DNA from: Buddleja alternifolia | Lineage: Eukaryota; Streptophyta; Magnoliopsida; Lamiales; Scrophulariaceae | Direction of reading: 5' to 3' | DNA: 64,000 nt | Assembly: GCA_019426215.1 (NCBI GenBank) | Contig: CM033400.1 | Coordinates: 20,258,568-20,322,567, forward strand | Part shown: positions 10,667 through 21,870 of the stretch, one piece after another | Position numbering within the stretch: the stretch's first letter is position 1 | How the letters are laid out: every line of letters begins with the position of its first letter | Program-made: the position numbers and the translations under genes | The notes under the pieces: model-generated | Told to the model about the DNA's origin: nothing | What the model saw: the letters and a program-made list of their open reading frames with translations, nothing else | Database searches by the model: none

Positions 10667-12328
10667 TTATCAATTGCTCGTCCTCGAGCAATAAGAGTTC
10701 TAAGATAAGGAAACACATCAATCAAAGAGAGAAACAAAAAGAAAACTACCTAACTCACTTTCGTGGAGTAAACGGTTGCATTTAGCGAATGCAACAAGCC
10801 TTTGAACCTTTGAGTCACCTCAAAGGACGAGTTACAGTCTCGTGAGGGTTTGCATATGATATACCCACAAAATCAAGTAAATTTTCAATCATAACCAAAT
10901 CAATACATCTCAACATAATCAACAAGAATGAATGGCATAAAATCAACCTTTTAAAGCTCACAAGTATATATATACATATCAACTACTTTTGCTCATGTGA
11001 CACTAATACTTGAAAAGACTCCTTAGGGTGTAGTGAAAAATAAATCTAAGGCATTATAGTCGAGAGGCATCCTTACCAAATTTTGGACATTAATCCCATA
11101 TCTATAAACTTTTGATCAAACACAAAGCACAAGAATCATAGAAAATCTCATAGCCATTTAAATTTCATTATGTCAAACATTCAACTTTCAATTCGTATGA
11201 AACTTCCATTAAATTCATTAAGGCTAGATCATGTGCAATGTTTTATTCCATTAGGCTTTCTATGACGCCCATGTAACAAGTTTTAGATCAATGACTCCCA
11301 AACTAGATAGTTTTGGGGCATTAAGTGTAGAGACACTCCTACGGATTTAATCACTCGAGTGTCAAAGGCCACGAAATAAAACTAGATCTTTTAAACAAAT
11401 CACTTCTTTTTGGCTTGAGCTTAGCTCAAATTAGCATAATAGTACAGTATATAGGCATGAAACTTATCACCTCCGGTACGTATTAGCCTGACCACTTTTG
11501 GTCATACCAAAATTCAACCTTTTCAATTCATTGTTTAGCATATAAAATTACTACTTAACTTATAACCTTATGAGAAATCTAAGTTAATATTTCTGGGAAA
11601 AACTCCTTAAGTGTCTCTAGATGGTTATCCTCTCAACTCCTCTACCCTCGATTCATTGTGCAATGTGAATCATCTAAAGAATCAATCCTAGTCTAGTGTC
11701 TCCACGAGCAATTTCAAAGATATATATATTCCATTAAATTCAAATTATTTCAAGAGATCATGCCATTTCTCCAAGTCAATCAATTTCAATGCATCAATTG
11801 GAAGGACTAAATTTTTTTTTTTTTTTTTTTTATACTTGATTTTCTCAACAAAGAAGCATATAAATATGATAGCAAACAACTTTCCCCCAAACTCAAGCTA
11901 CAAATTAGGATTGCATCATCAAAGTTCAAAATAAGTACTCTTCTACCCCCAAACTTAAATCCAACATTGTCCCCAATGTTGTTATGACAAGCATACACAA
12001 CGGTACAAGAACACTTACAACCAAGGATATTGAACAACATCCTTAAAATTCCAATACATAATCCTATAGCTTCCTCTCCTCTCGAGTACAATACGCATCT
12101 CTTAAACATGGGGTCCAAATGTGCATTATATCTAACACTTCAACTCTTTAAACCATCAAGCATAAGACACATACATGCTAAAAGTGCATGCTTGAACACA
12201 ACAAAAAGAAACAAATTAAACAAAACAAAAACAAAAGCAAAAAGAAAAAGAAAAGAAAACTTACAAACTTGGGTTGCCTCCCAAGAAGCGCTCTTTTAAA
12301 GTCATTAGCTTGACTTTACCGAGTTATT
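10667..12328 (-). other. Non-coding internal region, nested unit 1
   Basis: About 1.66 kb between the 301-aa ORF and the polypurine tract. Short ORFs here are not convincing. It contains a T run near 11813-11831 that is shorter in unit 2 (from 16365), and an A-rich tract near 12200-12260. No RT, integrase or RNase H motif was seen on either strand. Confidence 0.6.
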
Positions 12329-13234
12329 TTAAGGCGGTTTCCGAATGAATGCCTTGTTCATTCTCCAAGTAGGGATGAATTTCGGCCCGGTGTTAATAGA
12401 AGCATTTGGACCCATCACTCTTTCTTCCCACTGCACCGAGTGATGACTTGGACTATTCTCCAAGTTATAAGTAGATGGCCATTTTTCTTCACCCATCGAG
12501 ATGGAAAACTTGGAGTTTGTGATGTAGAACTCGAGGAGGTTATTGGTTCTTCTTTCCTGAAAAAGCTCAACACTAAAAGGATCAAAAGCATCAATGCGTA
12601 AAGATAATGTAGAATCAATTGGATGCTTAAAAACCTCATAGTTATCACAAATAACCATGTCATCTCCTACACTAGAGGACAACTTACTATCATGGGCACT
12701 AATGACCTCTATACCCGTGGAGAGGGAAGAAGATACCAAAGAATCTGGTAAAGGCTCGAGCGTCCTTTCCTTCAACGTCGGCTTCTTTGATATCAATTCT
12801 TCGATAAAAATGGGGCCGGGTATCGCTTGAATGTTAGGCGGGCGACGCTGAGGCGATGACACCTTCATAGAAATCCTCTCATTTTTCATTTCCTCAATGA
12901 TCATTAGAGCCTCCTTAATTGGTCCTTCATACAAAGCATCAATGACTTTGTGTACCAATTTCATACTTTTCGGCTGATCCAAATCATCTAGTGTGAGTTG
13001 TAAGCCGTATAGGAGTTGTCGAACCCATTCTCGTTCCTCCAGAGTCGGGGATAAATGATATCCCTCCTGTATGGTAAAGACGCTGGATGGTAGACAATCC
13101 CGGACCGACTGAAGTGGTTGAGAAGGAGGCGGTTGCATAGCTTGGAGAATGCCTTGTAACCACTCCCGATCCTTCGGTAAATTCATATCCGGGAAACGTG
13201 CATTCGGATTTGGTTGATAGATATTGTCCGCCAT
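12329..13234 (-). CDS. 301-aa ORF of the nested LARD-like element, unit 1
   Basis: The ORF starts about 250 bp downstream of the 5' LTR and just after the primer binding site, the usual place for gag. It opens MADNIYQPNPNARFPD, then has a helical stretch with a WVRQLLYGLQLTLDDLDQ block, a linker with LEPLPDSLVSSS, and a C-terminal end near TWRMNKAF. There is no CCHC knuckle and no protease motif. The product is unknown. It may be a truncated, diverged Gag that lets the RNA be packaged by an autonomous partner. The second unit carries the same ORF, uninterrupted, differing at two residues by eye. Confidence 0.5.
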   Translation of the reverse strand: MADNIYQPNPNARFPDMNLPKDREWLQGILQAMQPPPSQPLQSVRDCLPSSVFTIQEGYHLSPTLEEREWVRQLLYGLQLTLDDLDQPKSMKLVHKVIDALYEGPIKEALMIIEEMKNERISMKVSSPQRRPPNIQAIPGPIFIEELISKKPTLKERTLEPLPDSLVSSSLSTGIEVISAHDSKLSSSVGDDMVICDNYEVFKHPIDSTLSLRIDAFDPFSVELFQERRTNNLLEFYITNSKFSISMGEEKWPSTYNLENSPSHHSVQWEERVMGPNASINTGPKFIPTWRMNKAFIRKPP

Positions 13235-13458
13235 CTCACGAACTCATCTACAAACCCGGAGCACATGTTCAAAATAAAAATAACAAAATCAAGCAAAGGC
13301 TCATTTGAGGAGCGGGTCATGCACCACAAATCGAACCTAACAATTAAGCACAAGAAACAAAATTAGACTAAACACGAAAATAAAAGAAAATCAAGAAATA
13401 AACGAAAACTAAGAATTATGAAAAATGTAAACAAAAATCAAAAACTAAAATAAACAAG
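13235..13458 (-). other. Leader between primer binding site and ORF, nested unit 1
   Basis: About 220 bp of A-rich sequence on the plus strand, repeated in unit 2 at 17783-18006. No gene is seen. It would be the place for a packaging signal, which cannot be verified by reading. Confidence 0.4.
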
Positions 13459-13476
13459 TCCCCGGCAACGGCGCCA
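13459..13476 (-). promoter_or_regulatory. Primer binding site, nested unit 1
   Basis: The minus strand reads TGGCGCCGTTGCCGGGGA, starting with TGG as expected for pairing with a tRNA CCA end. It lies six bases inside the LTR edge at 13483. From memory this fits a plant tRNA-Arg 3' end, as used by some gypsy-type elements; the tRNA assignment is uncertain. Confidence 0.75.
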
Positions 13477-13482
13477 AAAACT

Positions 13483-15206
13483 TGACACGCTAAAACTTAA
13501 CGTGCTTTGATAGCAAGTGTACTAGTCGTGGTAGTAATAAAGTGGACTGAAAGTCCGGGTTGTCGAACCACGGGGACTTGAATTCTAGTTTATGATTTTA
13601 ATGAAAGTAAAGACAATTAAAGTAAAGCAAGAGGAAAACAATTAAGTAAACGAAAGATCAAAGGAGGGAACAAGCTATGAATTAAATCTCACGTATGATA
13701 AAATGACTAAGGCACATGCTACAACCAAATCTACTCGTCAATATATATGAACTACTCTTCGAATTATTAGACTCCTATTGCTTTGGTGGAAACTCCTAAA
13801 TTAACTATTACCCGATGTCTCGGCACATAATAATCCTATGATTAATTGACGGTTCTCTAAATATGTCTATCCGAGAATCTAATCAAAAATCACGCATTAA
13901 CGTTCTAGAGCTTCCCCGAACGAATCCGGCTAACAACACCCGGGAATCTTTACCTATTTCTAGGGCAATCCCTCATTTGTTTCGGATGATGTGTTAATTC
14001 TTTTGCACCCTAATCTATTTTCTCTCGAACAACTAGATTAGGCAAGATAGCAAGCATATGGTGATCAAACACATGATTGGAATAAAAGCATAGAATTAAC
14101 ACACAAAGCAATAGGAGAATTAATACAAAGAGCAACTTCACATATATTGATTCATAAATTTGGCCTTCACATGGCCTTAGTTCTACAATATTAGCCTCTC
14201 ATCAAAGCCTTAAAAAAATCTAATACAAACATATACATACTCATGGAAATAAACATGTAAATGCAAATAATTAAAACTCCCTCAATTGATTGATGATGGA
14301 TCTTTGCTCTTGATCTTCAATCCTTAGCTCCTCCCTCTTTGTTCCCCTCCAAAAGTGATGAAGAAATATATTGATGAATGATGATGAGTGAAAAGTGATG
14401 GATCAAATGCCTCTCTCTCCCTTCCTCTCTAAGATGATTTCGGTCAATTGCTCCCTCAAATCCTTAAGAAGACCACCACCAATCAGCCCCTCATGTGTAT
14501 GTCCCCCCTAGTGTCCCCTCCACTACTCTTAAAGTGAGTAGTATAAAATTCCCAAAAGTAGATCTAGTAAGAAACATACTTATGACATCCCCCCCATACA
14601 TGTGATGACCTCTTGGCTTTAAATGTTCCATTCCCCCATCAAATGATGATCTTTTGGCTGAAAGGAATCAAATCTCGGATGTGGCCACGCCTAGGCGCGG
14701 GAATTATGGCGCTCGGGCGCCCAAATCAGAATGTTGGGAGTATTTGCCTCTGTCTGGCGCAGTAATTGTATTTCCTTCATAACTCTCTCCACAAAACTCC
14801 GATTTGGATGATTCAAGTCCTCATTTGAAGCTAACACATAGTTCTACAACTTTGTAGAAGGAAACTTCATCCAATTCGGTCTCTAAAAATAAGAAAATAT
14901 CGCTCGAACGTGGAAACTGGTGCAGATACGGCGCCCAGGCGGGGACAGAACGGCGCCTAGGCGCCCCTTTCAGAATCGGGCGCCTAGGCGCCCGATTTCT
15001 CGGCGCTTGGGCGTGGACAACAGAAGCAAATTGGCCTGAACTTGTTTTATACGTCGTTTTTCATCCCGTTCTTCGATTGTATCCATTTAAGACCTGAAAT
15101 CACTTAATGCACGAATTAAACGCACATGTAGCAAGAATTAAGCGATAAATGAACCTAAAACATAAACGCAAAGGGGCTTAAAAACACGTAAAAATGCCTC
15201 TTATCA
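13483..15206 (-). repeat. LTR 2 (shared middle LTR) of the nested array
   Basis: 1724 bp. It serves as 5' LTR of the left unit and 3' LTR of the right unit. It differs from the outer two at several shared sites, including a changed block at 14438-14475 and CCCAAAAGTAG near 14553, where both outer LTRs have CCCTAAAGTAG. Confidence 0.9.
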
Positions 15207-15218
15207 ACACCCCCACAC
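15207..15218 (-). promoter_or_regulatory. Polypurine tract, second unit of nested array
   Basis: The same GTGTGGGGGTGT tract, on the minus strand, abuts the middle LTR. Confidence 0.75.
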
Positions 15219-16876
15219 TTATCAATTGCTCGTCCTCGAGCAATAAGAGTTCTAAGATAAGGAAACACATCAATCAAAGAGAGAAACAAAAAGAAAACTA
15301 CCTAACTCACTTTCGTGGAGTAAACGGTTGCATTTAGCGAATGCAACAAGCCTTTGAACCTTTGAGTCACCTCAAAGGACGAGTTATAGTCTCGTGAGGG
15401 TTTGCATATGATATACCCACAAAATCTAGTAAATTTTCAATCATAACCAAATCAATACATCTCAACATAATCAACAAGAATGAATGGCATAAAATCAACC
15501 TTTTAAAGCTCACAAGTATATATATACATATCAACTACTTTTGCTCATGTGACACTAATACTTGAAAAGACTCCTTAGGGTGTAGTGAAAAATAAATCTA
15601 AGGCATTATAGTCGAGAGGCATCCTTACCAAATTTTGGACATTAATCCCATATCTATAAACTTTTGATCAAACACAAAGCACAAGAATCATAGAAAATCT
15701 CATAGCCATTTAAATTTCATTATGTCAAACATTCAACTTTCAATTCGTATGAAACTTCCATTAAATTCATTAAGGCTAGATCATGTGCAATGTTTTATTC
15801 CATTAGGCTTTCTATGACGCCCATGTAACAAGTTTTAGATCAATGACTCCCAAACTAGATAGTTTTGGGGCATTAAGTGTAGAGACACTCCTACGGATTT
15901 AATCACTCGAGTGTCAAAGGCCACGAAATAAAACTAGATCTTTTAAACAAATCACTTCTTTTTGGCTTGAGCTTAGCTCAAATTAGCATAATAGTACAGT
16001 ATATAGGCATGAAACTTATCACCTCCGGTACGTATTAGCCTGACCACTTTTGGTCATACCAAAATTCAACCTTTTCAATTCATTGTTTAGCATATAAAAT
16101 TACTACTTAACTTATAACCTTATGAGAAATCTAAGTTAATATTTCTGGGAAAAACTCCTTAAGTGTCTCAAGATGGTTATCCTCTCAACTCCTCTACCCT
16201 CGATTCATTGTGCAATGTGAATCATCTAAAGAATCAATCCTAGTCTAGTGTCTCCACGAGCAATTTCAAAGATATATATATTCCATTAAATTCAAATTAT
16301 TTCAAGAGATCATGTCATTTCTCCAAGTCAATCAATTTCAATGCATCAATTGGAAGGACTAAATTTTTTTTTTTTTTTTATACTTGATTTTCTCAACAAA
16401 GAAGCATATAAATATGATAGCAAACAACTTTCCCCCAAACTCAAGCTACAAATTAGGATTGCATCATCAAAGTTCAAAATAAGTACTCTTCTACCCCCAA
16501 ACTTAAATCCAACATTGTCCCCAATGTTGTTATGACAAGCATACACAACGGTACAAGAACACTTACAACCAAGGATATTGAACAACATCCTTAAAATTCC
16601 AATACATAATCCTATAGCTTCCTCTCCTCTCGAGTACAATACGCATCTCTTAAACATGGGGTCCAAATGTGCATTATATCTAACACTTCAACTCTTTAAA
16701 CCATCAAGCATAAGACACATACATGCTAAAAGTGCATGCTTGAACACAACAAAAAGAAACAAATTAAACAAAACAAAAACAAAAGCAAAAAGAAAAAGAA
16801 AAGAAAACTTACAAACTTGGGTTGCCTCCCAAGAAGCGCTCTTTTAAAGTCATTAGCTTGACTTTACCGAGTTATT
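15219..16876 (-). other. Non-coding internal region, nested unit 2
   Basis: Near-identical to 10667-12328, with a shorter T run at about 16365-16379 and scattered substitutions. No coding domain is seen. Confidence 0.6.
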
Positions 16877-17782
16877 TTAAGGCGGTTTCCGAATGAATGC
16901 CTTGTTCATTCTCCAAGTAGGGATGAATTTCGGCCCGGTGTTAATAGAAGCATTTGGACCCATCACTCTTTCTTCCCACTGCACCGAGTGATGACTTGGA
17001 CTATTCTCCAAGTTATAAGTAGATGGCCATTTTTCTTCACCCATCGAGATGGAAAACTTGGAGTTTGTGATGTAGAACTCGAGGAGGTTATTGGTTCTTC
17101 TTTCCTGAAAAAGCTCAACACTAAAAGGATCAAAAGCATCAATGCGTAAAGATAATGTAGAATCAATTGGATGCTTAAAAACCTCATAGTTATCACAAAT
17201 AACCATGTCATCTCCTACACTAGAGGACAACTTACTATCATGGGCACTAATGACCTCTATACCCGTGGAGAGGGAAGAAGATACCAAAGAATCTGGTAAA
17301 GGCTCGAGCGTCCTTTCCTTCAACGTCGGCTTCTTTGATATCAATTCTTCGATAAAAATGGGGCCGGGTATCGCTTGAATGTTAGGCGGGCGACGCTGAG
17401 GCGATGACACCTTCATAGAAATCCTCTCATTTTTCATTTCCTCAATGATCATTAGAGCCTCCTTAATTGGTCCTTCATACAAAGCATCAATGGCTTTGTG
17501 TACCAATTTCATACTTTTCGGCTGATCCAAATCATCTAGTGTGAGTTGTAAGCCGTATAGGAGTTGTCGAACCCATTCTCGTTCCTCCAGAGTCGGGGAT
17601 AAATGATATCCCTCCTGTATGGTAAAGACGCTGGATGGTAGACAATCCCGGACCGACTGAAGTGGTTGAGAAAGAGGCGGTTGCATAGCTTGGAGAATGC
17701 CTTGTAACCACTCCCGATCCTTCGGTAAATTCATATCCGGGAAACGTGCATTCGGATTTGGTTGATAGATATTGTCCGCCAT
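16877..17782 (-). CDS. 301-aa ORF of the nested LARD-like element, unit 2
   Basis: Same length and start as the ORF at 12329-13234, with two residue differences seen by eye (Pro to Leu near residue 37, Val to Ala near residue 97). It sits in the gag position of a unit that has no pol. No known domain is recognised. Intactness alone does not show selection, because the two units are recent copies of each other. Confidence 0.5.
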   Translation of the reverse strand: MADNIYQPNPNARFPDMNLPKDREWLQGILQAMQPPLSQPLQSVRDCLPSSVFTIQEGYHLSPTLEEREWVRQLLYGLQLTLDDLDQPKSMKLVHKAIDALYEGPIKEALMIIEEMKNERISMKVSSPQRRPPNIQAIPGPIFIEELISKKPTLKERTLEPLPDSLVSSSLSTGIEVISAHDSKLSSSVGDDMVICDNYEVFKHPIDSTLSLRIDAFDPFSVELFQERRTNNLLEFYITNSKFSISMGEEKWPSTYNLENSPSHHSVQWEERVMGPNASINTGPKFIPTWRMNKAFIRKPP

Positions 17783-18006
17783 CTCTCGAACTCATCTACA
17801 AACCCGGAGCACATGTTCAAAATAAAAATAACAAAATCAAGCAAAGGCTCATTTGAGGAGCGGGTCATGCACCACAAATCGAACCTAACAATTAAGCACA
17901 AGAAACAAAATTAGACTAAACACGAAAATAAAAGAAAATCAAGAAATAAACGAAAACTAAGAATTATGAAAAATGTAAACAAAAATCAAAAACTAAAATA
18001 AACAAG

Positions 18007-18024
18007 TCCCCGGCAACGGCGCCA
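18007..18024 (-). promoter_or_regulatory. Primer binding site, nested unit 2
   Basis: TGGCGCCGTTGCCGGGGA on the minus strand, six bases from the LTR edge at 18031. Identical to the site in unit 1. Confidence 0.75.
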
Positions 18025-18030
18025 AAAACT

Positions 18031-19752
18031 TGACACGCTAAAACTTAACGTGCTTTGATAGCAAGTGTACTAGTCGTGGTAGTAATAAAGTGGACTAAAA
18101 GTCCGGGTTGTCGAACCACGGGACTTGAATTCTAGTTTATGATTTTAATGAAAGTAAAGACAATTAAAGTAAAGCAAGAGGAAAACAATTAAGTAAACGA
18201 AAGATCAAAGGAGGGAACAAGCTATGAATTAAATCTCACGTATGATAAAATGACTAAGGCACATGCTACAACCAAATCTACTCGTCAATATATATGAACT
18301 ACTCTTCGAATTATTAGACTCCTATTGCTTTGGTGGAAACTCCTAAATTAACTATTACCCGATGTCTCGGCACATAATAATCCTATGATTAATTGACGGT
18401 TCTCTAAATATGTCTATCCGAGAATCTAATCAAAAATCACGCATTAACGTTCTAGAGCTTCCCCGAACGAATCCGGCTAACAACACCCGGGAATCTTTAC
18501 CTATTTCTAGGGCAATCCCTCATTTGTTTCGGATGATGTGTTAATTCTTTTGCACCCTAATCTATTTTCTCTCGAACAACTAGATTAGGCAAGATAGCAA
18601 GCATATGGTGATCAAACACATGATTGGAATAAAAGCATAGAATTAACACACAAAGCAATAGGAGAATTAATACAAAGAGCAACTTCACATATATTGATTC
18701 ATAAATTTGGCCTTCACATGGCCTTAGTTCTACAATATTAGCCTCTCATCAAAGCCTTAAAAAAATCTAATACAAACATATACATACTCATGGAAATAAA
18801 CATGTAAATGCAAATAATTAAAACTCCCTCAATTGATTGATGATGGATCTTTGCTCTTGATCTTCAATCCTTAGCTCCTCCCTCTTTGTTCCCCTCCAAA
18901 AGTGATGAAGAAATATATTGATGAATGATGATGAGTGAAAAGTGATGAATCAAATGCCTCTCTCTCCCTTCCTCTCTAAGATGATCGGTCAATTGCCCCC
19001 TAGGATCCCTTAAGAAGACCACCACAAATCAGCCCCTCATGTGTATGTCCCCCCTAGTGTGTCCTCCACTACTCTTAAAGTGAGTAGTATAAAATTCCCT
19101 AAAGTAGATCTAGTAAGAAACATACTTATGACATCCCTCCCATACATGTGATGACCTCTTGGCTTTAAATGTTCCATTCCCCCATCAAATGATGATCTTT
19201 TGGCTGAAAGGAATCAAATCTCGGATGTGGCCACGCCTAGGCGCGGGAATTATGGCGCTCGGGCGCCCAAATCAGAATGTTGGGAGTATTTGCCTCTGTC
19301 TGGCGCAGTAATTGTATTTCCTTCATAACTCTCTCCACAAAACTCCGATTTGGATGATTCAAGTCCTCATTTGAAGCTAACACATAGTTCTACAACTTTG
19401 TAGAAGGAAACTTCATCCAATTCGGTCTCTAAAAATAAGAAAATATCGCTCGAACGTGGAAACTGGTGCAGATACGGCGCCCAGGCGGGGACAGAACGGC
19501 GCCTAGGCGCCCCTTTCAGAATCGGGCGCCTAGGCGCCCGATTTCTCGGCGCTTGGGCGTGGACAACAGAAGCAAATTGGCCTGAACTTGTTTTATACGT
19601 CGTTTTTCATCCCGTTCTTCGATTGTATCCATTTAAGACCTGAAATCACTTAATGCACGAATTAAACGCACATGTAGCAAGAATTAAGCGATAAATGAAC
19701 CTAAAACATAAACGCAAAGGGGCTTAAAAACACGTAAAAATGCCTCTTATCA
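18031..19752 (-). repeat. LTR 3 (outer 5' LTR) of the nested array
   Basis: 1722 bp, next to the right ACCAC duplication at 19753-19757. It shares the variants near 18985-19010 with LTR 1, which suggests that LTR 1 and LTR 3 are the original pair of this insertion. Confidence 0.9.
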
Positions 19753-19757
19753 ACCAC
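19753..19757 (+). repeat. Target site duplication ACCAC, right
   Basis: Exact match to 8927-8931, immediately after the last base of LTR 3. Confidence 0.85.
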
Positions 19758-21870
19758 CATCTATTATAATCAAGGATATTACTATACACCCAAAAAGCGC
19801 ACACAACACAATGTGAAACCCAAGAAGGCCAGTATTCCTACAATGAAGACTAGGACCCAAGACAACATGGGTACCTAAGAAGAATTAGAACTGCCCTTAA
19901 ATGCAGGTACCTAAAGCCAACACCGATACTTCAGTGTGGTACTTCGATAGTGGGTCATCAAGGCACATGACTGGATCAAAGGATATTTTGGTCAACTATC
20001 GTACAACCAATGGTCCTCAAGTTATATTCGGTGATAACTCCAAAGGTAAAACCAAAGGTATAGGTATCATGCATAGGGGGAACATCATGATTAGTGGTGT
20101 ATATTATGTTGAGGGTCTTAAACATAATTTGTTAAACATTAGTCAATTTTGTGATAAAGGCTTTGAAGTAAAATTTTCAAGTGACTACTGCTATGTTAAC
20201 GACGCTAAGAATAAGTCTACTAAATTAAGAGGAAAAAGAACAAACAATGTGTATTTAGTATATTGGGATTCTACAATTGATAACAACCCCACATGCTTTG
20301 TTGCTAAAAGTCCAAATGAATTGGGTTGGTTATGGCATAGAAAAATGAATCACCTCAACTTCTAGGCAATCTCTCAGTTAATATCGTTAAATCTAGTAGA
20401 GGGATTACCTAAGGGTTCCTTTCAGAAAAATCGCTTATGAGATGCATGTCAAATGGGTAAACAAGTTAAATCATCTTTTAAGAAGAAACCATGTCTATCT
20501 ACTTCTAGAGTTCTTGAACTATTGCATCTAGATTTGTTTGGTCCTATTCAAATCGTGAGTGTTAGAGGTAAAAAGTACTCGCTAGTAATAGTTGATGATT
20601 TCTCTCGCTATACATGGGTAGAATTCCTAGCGACCAAAGATGAAACTAGTGTCAAGCTACAGCGCTAATTCATCAATTACAAACCTCAAAAGATTTAAAG
20701 CTAACAAGAATTAGAAGCAATAGAGGAACTGAATTTACTAACAAATTTGTTGAGAAGTTTTGTATAGATTTTGGAATACTTCATGAGTATTCTGCCCCTA
20801 GAACACCTCAACAGAATGGAGTAGCCGAGCGAAGGAACAGAACGCTTAAAGAAGCCGCTAGGACGATGCTTGCAGAGTCTAAGCTGCCTCAAAGGTTTTG
20901 GGCCAAAGCTATCAATACCACTTGCTACACTCAGAACCGGTGTATGATCAACAAACAACATGAGAAGACTCCATATGAGCTGTGGAAGGGACGTAAGCCT
21001 AACGTTTCATATTTTCATGTATTTGGTTCAAAATGTTTCATTCATAAAAATGGATCCCACAGCCTAAAGACGTTTGATCCTAAAGCGGATGAGGGAATCG
21101 TTCTAGGCTATACCAAGAATGGAAAGAGTTTTCGCATTCTAAATAAGATCAAATCGAAGGTTGAAGAATCCATTCATATTGTGTTTGATGATACTAACCA
21201 AGAACCGAGTAAGGTTAATCCTGATGATGTAGGAATTGAAGATCTTGCCCAACAAGCGTCACAAATCAATCTTGGTGATGATAGTGATGATGAAGACGAG
21301 GATGAGATTTTTGTGTCCATTCCTAAAGTTACTCGTGAGGTTACAAATGATGATACTGTCAGAATCGCTGATGATCAGAAGAGAATGATCATCAAGAGCA
21401 AATTGGAACTGTGAATGATGCAGCGACTGGGCCAAAGACTAATGAGAGTCAAGCGATTAATAATCAAGAGTCTCTCAACCCATTACAACCAGACCGTAAA
21501 TGGCTTAGAGACCATCCACCAGAGTTAGTAATTGGAGATATTGAAGCACCTGTTAGAACTAGGTCGGCTATAATCAATGAGGCCATGTTCGCAATTTCTT
21601 GTCTCAAATGGAACCAAAGAAAGTGGATGAAGCACTCAGTGATTCAAGTTTGGTAGAAGCAATGCACGAAGAGCTTAACCAACTTGAGAGAAGCAAAGTT
21701 TGGACACTAGACCAACTCACCAAGGAGTTATTGGAACTAGATGGGTTTTTAGGAACAAGATGGATGAAGATGGCATTGTTATAAGAAACAAAGCCAGATT
21801 AGTCGCTCAGGGTTACTGTCAAGAAGAGGGTATTGATTTTGATGAGACGTATGCCCCAGTAGCCCGTCTT
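19758..21870 (+). pseudogene. SIRE-like copia gag end, protease, integrase and start of RT
   Basis: Coding order is standard for copia. A gag tail runs to about 19900. Protease has the active-site block DSGSSRHMTG near 19945. The pre-integrase block WLWHRKMNHLNF is near 20330. The integrase core has LLHLDLFGP and VDDFSRYTWVEF (20518-20620) and the TPQQNGVAERRNRTLKEA block (20800-20850). The acidic tail (21230-21410) and the RT start up to YAPVARL follow. It is broken by stops near 19877, 20363 and 20666 and by frame changes near 20680 and 21410. RT ends abruptly at 21870, where LTR sequence begins. Before the nested insertion this segment followed directly on the LTR ending at 8926, so it is not in the order of an intact element. 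Confidence 0.85.

Larger units (their letters stand above)
8932..19752 (-). mobile_element. Nested non-autonomous LTR element as a tandem LTR-internal-LTR-internal-LTR array
   Basis: Three LTRs of about 1.72 kb (8932-10654, 13483-15206, 18031-19752) enclose two internal regions of 2828 and 2824 bp. On the minus strand each LTR begins TGATAAGAGG and ends GCGTGTCA. A primer binding site (GGCGCCGTTGCCGGGGA) follows the 5' LTR, and a polypurine tract (GTGTGGGGGTGT) precedes the 3' LTR. The internal regions carry one 301-aa ORF and no protease, integrase or RT, which fits a LARD-type element moved in trans. The outer LTRs are flanked by ACCAC. Shared variants (for example near 9890 and 18985, against 14440) make LTRs 1 and 3 resemble each other more than the middle one. 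Confidence 0.9.

Noticed and set aside
11807..12118. 103-aa minus-strand ORF in the nested element
   Set aside because: Ends in a variable T run, and no domain is seen. The copy at 16346-16666 differs at its end because the T run changes length.
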